Shown here piece by piece: positions 47,758 through 54,800 of a DNA stretch of 57,037 bases. Position numbers and translations under genes: made by a program. The stretch lies in contig CANQLT010000003.1 of the NCBI GenBank assembly GCA_947624775.1, positions 1 through 57,037 of the forward strand, written 5' to 3'. This stretch comes from an uncultured Monoglobus sp. GTDB lineage: Bacteria; Bacillota; Clostridia; Monoglobales; Monoglobaceae. Positions within the stretch are counted from its first letter, which is position 1, and each line of letters begins with the position of its first letter. The notes beneath the pieces are model-generated. The model saw only the letters and a program-made list of their open reading frames with translations, made no database searches and was not told the origin of the DNA.

Positions 47758-48156
47758 CTATTTATTAACGCTCAGCTGTTCCATAAGCGCCTTTTGAAGA
47801 ACATTGGAAAAGTTAACATTTTCGCGTATAGCCATATCGTTCAGCCATTCGGGTATAGTAAGCGTTTTTTTGATCGAACGGCTTTTATAGAATTTTTCAT
47901 ACTCGATCGTGTCACAGTCCACCAGAGAAATAAATTCATTTTTCGAAAGAGTCAGGCCAATGGGGTCGGAAACCGCGGGAGCGGTCTCGCCGCGCTGTTC
48001 CATATGATATAATACCAAACACAGCGCGTCCTCGGCATTCTCAAACGCGTCACGCATATTTTCGCCTTGTGTCATGCAATTCGGAATATCCGGGAACCGC
48101 ACAGAATATTGCTCGCCCTCTTTTGCAAAAATAGCCGGATATACATATTTAGCCAT
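47758..48156 (-). CDS. hicB: HicB-family antitoxin
   Basis: 132 aa: an N-terminal degenerate RNase-H-like HicB domain (YPAIFAKEGEQYSVRFPDIPN) that would bind the HicA toxin, and a C-terminal DNA-binding arm (KKTLTIPEWLNDMAIRENVN), typically ribbon-helix-helix in this class. It is second in the operon after hicA. It is likely the repressor of the operator palindromes upstream. Confidence 0.88.
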   Translation of the reverse strand: MAKYVYPAIFAKEGEQYSVRFPDIPNCMTQGENMRDAFENAEDALCLVLYHMEQRGETAPAVSDPIGLTLSKNEFISLVDCDTIEYEKFYKSRSIKKTLTIPEWLNDMAIRENVNFSNVLQKALMEQLSVNK

Positions 48157-48186
48157 AAAATAACCTCCTTGAAATATGTCAGAAAA

Positions 48187-48372
48187 CTATTCAATTCCTG
48201 CTTGTTTCATAATCGCTTTATAAGTTCCGGGTGCGACATCCTGTGAATTGTGTCTGCCTACCGGAAAATAATTTCCTGTTATTGGGCTGTACCATATTTC
48301 GTGCCGCTTGCCGTCAACCTCAAATCTGCAGCCGTTCTTTTTGAGCAGTTTTTTCAACTCACTGTATTTCAT
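48187..48372 (-). CDS. hicA: HicA-family mRNA interferase toxin
   Basis: 61 aa, double-stranded-RNA-binding-like toxin fold that cleaves mRNA. KYSELKKLLKKNGCRFE, then the catalytic His in KRHEIWYSP and HNSQDVAPGT. Length is typical. First gene of the pair, 30 bp before hicB. Confidence 0.87.
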   Translation of the reverse strand: MKYSELKKLLKKNGCRFEVDGKRHEIWYSPITGNYFPVGRHNSQDVAPGTYKAIMKQAGIE

Positions 48373-48396
48373 ATCTTTCCCCTACTTTCGATATAT

Positions 48397-48435
48397 ATTA
48401 TAACACGTGTTAACACGTGTGTCAAGTGTGTTAAT
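48397..48435 (-). promoter_or_regulatory. hicAB promoter with operator palindromes in the spacer
   Basis: Minus strand: TTGACA (48425-48420), 17-bp spacer, TATAAT (48402-48397), both hexamers consensus. The spacer and its edges contain two tandem TAACACGTGT units (48401-48410, 48411-48420), each with an ACACGTGT palindrome, followed by a related ACTTGACACACG-like half site. Repressor binding here would block polymerase directly. Confidence 0.8.
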
Positions 48436-48540
48436 TAATATGTTTTGACTCATGAAATATTATTTGATAATATATCGTCTTAAAAGTTTTCGACGGGCTT
48501 GGCTTTTATATGTTAAATAATGTATTAGCAATTATATATT

Positions 48541-48599
48541 CAACATTATGCTGATAAATAGTAATGTTGTACAAAAAGACTATGATATTTTTGTACAAA
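48541..48599 (+). promoter_or_regulatory. Inverted repeats upstream of the giant surface protein promoter
   Basis: CAACATTA (48541-48548) pairs with TAATGTTG (48562-48569). Two TTGTACAA palindromes (48567-48574 and 48591-48598) lie immediately before the promoter. These look like binding sites of a regulator not encoded here. Confidence 0.45.
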
Positions 48600-48605
48600 G
48601 CATTA

Positions 48606-48634
48606 TTGAAAAATGGATAAAAATCTGGTATAAT
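48606..48634 (+). promoter_or_regulatory. Promoter of the giant surface protein
   Basis: TTGAAA (48606-48611), 17-bp spacer, TATAAT (48629-48634). It gives a leader of about 220 nt that includes a GC-rich hairpin (CCCTCCCGA/TCGGGGGGG, 48671-48698) and a repeat element. Confidence 0.7.
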
Positions 48635-48719
48635 TTACTATAATTAAAGCATTTTTTATGCCTGTATTCACCCCTCCCGAAAACTAATCGGGGGGGGGTG
48701 ATACGCATATTTAGATGAA

Positions 48720-48815
48720 ATTTCGCCGTCAGCAGACGGGCGGAACCGACTGAGGGGGAGAGGCCCCTACCACCGCAAGCGGTCCCCCTCCCCCACTTGC
48801 GCAGGGGAGGCAAAA
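48720..48815. repeat. Intergenic GC-rich palindromic repeat (REP/MITE-like)
   Basis: A GC-rich block unlike the AT-rich flanks, with the words CGTCAGCAGACGGG, ACTGAGGGGGAG and CCGCAAGCGG. GGGGGAG can pair with CTCCCCC around CCGC/GCGG to give a long hairpin. Related words recur inside the adjacent gene (48966-49140). The intervening sequence of 48440-48540 is AT-rich with no gene. Confidence 0.5.
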
Positions 48816-48860
48816 TTGTTAATTAATAATCACCAAATAAATATATAAGGAGAGTTTACT

Positions 48861-51800
48861 ATGATGAAAAAATTAAATCAAACTTTGGCCGTATTGCTGG
48901 CTGTTGTTATGGTGCTGGGCACTTTGCCGGGCATCGCGGTTTTCGCGGCCTCCGATTCAGGCACCGGCCTGACTGAGGGAGGCCCCACCTCCGACGGACT
49001 TGCGTCCGCCACATCCTCCCAAGAGGAGGCAAATGTGGGAGGCGCCCCTTCGGGGGAGCTGTCAGGCGTCAGCCTGACTGAGGGGGGATCCGCCTCCGAC
49101 GAGGAGGCGGATTCGGACGCCAGCGCCGCGCCCGGCGAGGATAACGGCTATCAGCCTCTTTTGATACAGTGGCTTGATGGCAACCCTGATGCTCATGATG
49201 ATGCTCGAGTGGATCAAAGGCTTGCCCCTTATCTTGAGGTTGAGGGAAATCCCGCCACTAAAGAAGCGCGCATAGTCCGTTTCACATATTCGTCGACGAG
49301 CAGAATGACGGATATTCTCATACCCGCAACGATCCAGGCGACCGACCTTAACGGCGAAAATTCAAATGAATACAGTATCACCGAGATATGCGACGACGCT
49401 TTTTCGGGCTCGAATCTTAAAAACGTTACGTTTGCTACGTATTATAAAAATGAAAGTAGAACTGAATATAGGATCAAGAAAATAGGCGCTAACGCCTTTG
49501 CCTCGAACAACTTGGAGAAGATCGAAAATTGGCCCTCCACCATTGAGACGATATCCGACGGCTGTTTCCAGGGTAATTCTCTGCTCACGACCGTTGACTT
49601 AACGAGCATGGGAATAACGAGCATTCCCGACAATTGCTTCAGAAACTGTTCCGTTTTAACCGATGTGAATATCGGCAAAAGCACGACAGACACAAGCGGC
49701 GGCGTGTCGAAAATAACCTCATTGGGCGCGGGCGCCTTTGACGGCTGCAACTCTCTGGAATATATTTTCATTCCGGATACAGTTCACCAAATCGGCGAAA
49801 ACGCGTTTAACCTCAGCACAAGCACAAGTCTTGTTGTTGATATCGACAATTATCCGAAAAATGTTTGGGGAAATGACAACAAGGATCATCATAACTTCGC
49901 GCCTTGGGGCAATGTTTCGGGCTATATCAAATGGAAGTCGGACGGCACAGATCTTTCCGGCTATAACAATGATACGCCCTTTATCATAGACGACGAGGGT
50001 TATATCTGCGGACTTAAATACATCACAGGCGATGATAATAAATATAACGCAAATGATAATAATGCTTTAAGAAATCGGAATGATTTCAGATATTATCTGA
50101 AAAACGGCACTCATAATACATCCGCGCCGCGCGAGACTGAGACGGTAACCAAGTCAACCTGGGATTTTAACTCGCTTGACACTTCAAGCACTTTTGAAAA
50201 CGGCGGCACCATTGACGGCGTTAGGGAGAATGACGAAACATTTACGCCTCAACTGACAATATTGAAAGCATCAACCGGTGGCTCAAACGCAATTCAGACA
50301 GGATCCGGCGGTAATGGTAATTATTTAAACTTTAAAGACGGCGGCTCAGGTCAGGACGGATGGAGTTATGACCCCCAATTTAGCTCCGACAGTGAGGGAT
50401 TCACCGTTCAGGTCGATTTTATGATGCCAAGCGTGAAAAAAGAAAATATATTGCTCAGATTATGCGACACCGAGAATGTCAGCATCGCTAACACATACGG
50501 CGGCAGTGACGACGGCAGGTTCCTTGATATATATGCGACCGAAAGCAGCGATGGCACATCTTTGACATATAAAAATTATCTGACAGGCGATAGTAGCGAT
50601 AAGGCATACACAAATGTAATAAATAGCAGCATTAAAATAAAAAACGGTCAATGGTATACACTGAATTTGGAGTATACAAAAGAAAATAATAGTGTAAATG
50701 TAAAAATCACAGATCAAGATGGCAAAAATCCTCATTCGGGAAATTTCAATATGTTAAGTGGTGATAAAACAGACAAAAATAAGTCGATCACTCTTATGCC
50801 CACGGATATCAGATCGGTAACGGCGGGTTCGGCCAGTACGGAGATCAACTTTGACAACATTATTATTTCGAATTTTGTTTATAAGCCCGAGAACACCAAA
50901 TATACGCCGACAGCCGGCGACTACAGCTATTTCACGGTAAACGGCGGTACAATAAGTAATGTGAGTGACATAAAATCCGGCAGCCTTGAGATCAAAATCC
51001 CGAGCTATTATTATAAATTGGAGAGTAATGGCAACGTTCATTATGGTGACAGCATCAAGCCGGAGGCGATCAATGGAATAAGGGACGGAGCTTTTGGCTC
51101 ACAGCCGGCGGCGGACATTTTGAAATCGGTCGATTTTCTGTATCTGACCAATCCGAGTATAGATGGACATATGACTGAGATCCCCTATGGCGCTTTCTGG
51201 TACTGCGTGAATATGACGTCGGTCAAGAACATACCCGACACCGTGACGACGATCGGGGCAGACGCTTTCCGCCAGTGCCGAAATATAACAAGCATTGACC
51301 TCCCAAGCTCGATCAGGAATATCGGCGAACGGGCTTTCCGCGAGTGCAACGAACTCGCAACCGTTAGATTTGACCACAGCGCTTATGACGGCAAAAAAGC
51401 GGACGGAACAGATGACCCCGAAGAGCCTGTTATAAATTCCGCTGATGAATCGTCTTATACCGGTAATGGCGAGACTTTTGTAATAAAGCCCGACGCTTTT
51501 TCAAAATGCGTAAAGCTGACCGATATATATCTTGAGGGCATTTATCATGATGTCGGCAGAGGAGACGGAGTTACAGCCGGCGGCGGCGATAAGACCCTAA
51601 CAAGTCCGTTCGGCGCGTATTATGCCGATGTGCATTACAGAAATCATCTCGAATACGCGTACACGCTGCAGGCGGACACGCCCAATGATTACTGGTGGTT
51701 CAACCGCAATACCGGCGACGTGGTTTATTATACCGACCCGGATGTCACCGAAAGAACACGCCTCCAGATACCCCAGACGCTTACCGCCACAAGGGAAGGC

Positions 51801-54800
51801 GAGGTGTTCACCAAGACGATCGTCGGCGTCGCCCAGCAGGACGAAAACACCGAACTGCTCTCAAAGGTCGACAGCGCGGGCAACGGCGTTTTGAGTGACA
51901 GAAGTGATAAAAAAATATACAGCGTGACATTCCCCGATTCTGTTAAGTCGATCAACCATTCGGCGTTTCACGAAACGACCATCGGGATGGGCCGTGTCGA
52001 CCTCAACAAGGTGGAGAATATTAATTACAGAGCTTTCGGCAGCGCGGGGCTCACAAGTCTTACCCTGCCCGACACGATAAGGACAATAGGCTCGCTCGCG
52101 TTTGAAAAAAATCCATTTGGAAGTCAGGACAGCGCGGACCCCGAATTCGGCGGCAAAGGCGTTCTGGTTATTCCCGGCGATATCGAGAGCATAGAGAACA
52201 ACGCGTTTGACGGCAGCGCCACGGGTATTAGCAAGGTCGTTATCAAACAGTACCAATACAACACTTCCGACATGGGAGAGTGGGACGACGTACACAAATT
52301 TTATAAAAAAGCGCCCACGACCATTACCTCGACCGCGCCTTTCGGAATAGAGACACCCGGCTACACTCTTCGATATATGGACCAGGGACAGCTTATATAT
52401 TATGATTATCTTCTGAGCGGAAACACAATTCGTGTCCAGACAGGAAATGCGATCCCCGTCGCGGTAAAACCCGTTGTTGAAAACGGGGAGGTTAAAAACG
52501 AGGCTGTGATAAATCTCGGAGCGATCAACGCGGCGACTGAAAATCTGACTTACGCTACAAAGATTGATTATCTTGAAGTGTTTGGAGACGACGAAGATAC
52601 GGCAGCCGGAAAAGAACTCATCAATAACAACACAAACTGGTGGTATGATGCAGCAGGGTTTGAAAATAAAACCAATGCAGAAATGGAAGATCATGCCGGC
52701 AAACCGCATACGGTTGATTTAAACAATATTTACGGCAACGGCACGGTGACCTTTAAAGTAGAGTTCAACACCACTGAAGCAGGAGAAGAGGCGGCGGACA
52801 AAGTTGACTATCATACCATACCGATAAATGTGTTCCACCACGTTACGTATAACGCGAACGGCGGAGCGGGCTATGTGCCCGTTGAGGACGACGGCCACGA
52901 CAAAAACAATGCCGGTTACACGGACGCTGACAATAGTGGAACGCCCAACGCGGATACCGAAGAATTCATAGAGGGATATAATGTTCCGGTTATCGGCAAC
53001 AACGGCAACGGCGATTCGGAGCAAATTCTGACAAAGTCAAGAGCGGCGTTTGCGGGCTGGTACGCGCTGCCGAGCGGACAGGAAAAACCCGAATGGCTGT
53101 CGTACATTATCCCGTCCGAAGATTATATCGAAGATAAGGAAGGACATTTCTTCGATTATGCCGACCTCAAAGATACGCAGGAGGAAACAACAGCAAAGCT
53201 CACAATGGGCGATTCCGACGTGACGCTCTACGCGATATGGGGCGTGGACGACAACGGCAACGGCATTCCCGACTATGACGACGCGATCGTTCGTTATCAC
53301 ATGAACGGCGGCACCTGGACAGACAAAGGAACCACATATAACGACATAAACTTTTATAGAGAAAGAGGAGCCAGAACCGAGAATTATGCTCTCAGCGAAT
53401 CTTTGGTAAAGCCCGACAGAGCTCCTGTTAATTTCCTTGAAAAATATCCCGATTCCGGTGAGCCCGACAAGGAGATACATTTCGCGCAGATGGGCTGGGC
53501 GACCAAAGCGTTTGAGGGCTACGCCGACAGCGACGGACATTTTCATCACATAGGAAGCGACAATCCCGAAGAAGAACCGGCGACGTTTATTGTGCACAGC
53601 TTGGACACGAGCGTTGTGAACAAGTATGGGCAGAGCGATAATGCCGGAAAATATGAGTATGATGTTTACGCGACCTGGGCCGAGGACGACGAGCCTAACG
53701 ACGGAATTCCCGACGCGATGCAGGTTATTTACAACGAAAATCTGCCGCGGGCGGTTGTTGACGCGAACAGCGCGGATACAGACGCAAGCAACGATACACA
53801 CGCGAATTATATCCCGTTTGACAGCCACGCCTACACCAGCATGACCGATTTCCAGGGAGTATCTATCATGCCTACAGATAAATCGGTAAGGCTGCCCGAG
53901 CTTGAAGGATATGTATTCAGAGGCTGGAGCACGGACCCGAATTATGACCCCACACAGACCTCTGCGGAAGAAGCGGATAAACCGAACGATAAGCCGGCGG
54001 ACGGAACCAATGAATATGTGAATGAATATTTTGCCAATTCCGGCGTATTGTATCTGCCCGAGTCGCTCAAAGACGATACCAACGGCGCGCGGACATGGTT
54101 CACCAAAAAGCCGGGTCTCACCAGGCTCTACGCTGTATGGGAGCGCGCGTCCTACGGAGTTAAGTATAACGAGAACGGCGGCAGCATCGAACTGCCCGAG
54201 GATAATAACACATACTCGCTCGGCGACGATGTTCCTCTGCTCTATACTCCCGCGCCCAGGCACGAAGGCGCTCTGTTCCTCGGCTGGACGCGCAACAAGC
54301 CTTTCCTGAGCGTAACGTCTCAGGCTGAGCTTGACGAAAGAATAAAAGATGAGACAAATCCGCTGTATCTTGAGAAAGCAGACGCGATCAGCGGCTACCC
54401 GGCCGCGACAACCGCAGAAATGGCGCTCGAGGAAAACAGCACGGTCATGAACCTTTACGCGGCGTGGACGATCGACCGCTACGGCGGAAACAGAGCCGGC
54501 AATCAGACGGGCGACAGCATACCCGACTACTATCAGGTAATCTATGACGCCAACGCCGGAGCGGACACGGTTGTCGGAGAACTGCCGCAGGACGATACGT
54601 TATATAACAGCGGCGACGAAGTTAAGGTTCAGCCGGGCGACATCACCAGAGAGGGTCATATCTTTAAGGGCTGGAGCCTCAACACACCCGACGGCAGCGG
54701 AACAAACGAATCGGGAAATCTGTACGGCAGCGAACCCGATAACACCTTCAAAAAGACCGAGAGAGCCGATATTCTCTACGCGGTTTGGGAGCCCCTGACC

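Noticed and set aside
48720-48815. CRISPR array or prophage attachment site in the GC-rich intergenic block
   Set aside because: No regular repeat-spacer spacing, no cas genes, no integrase; the block is a single hairpin-rich repeat.
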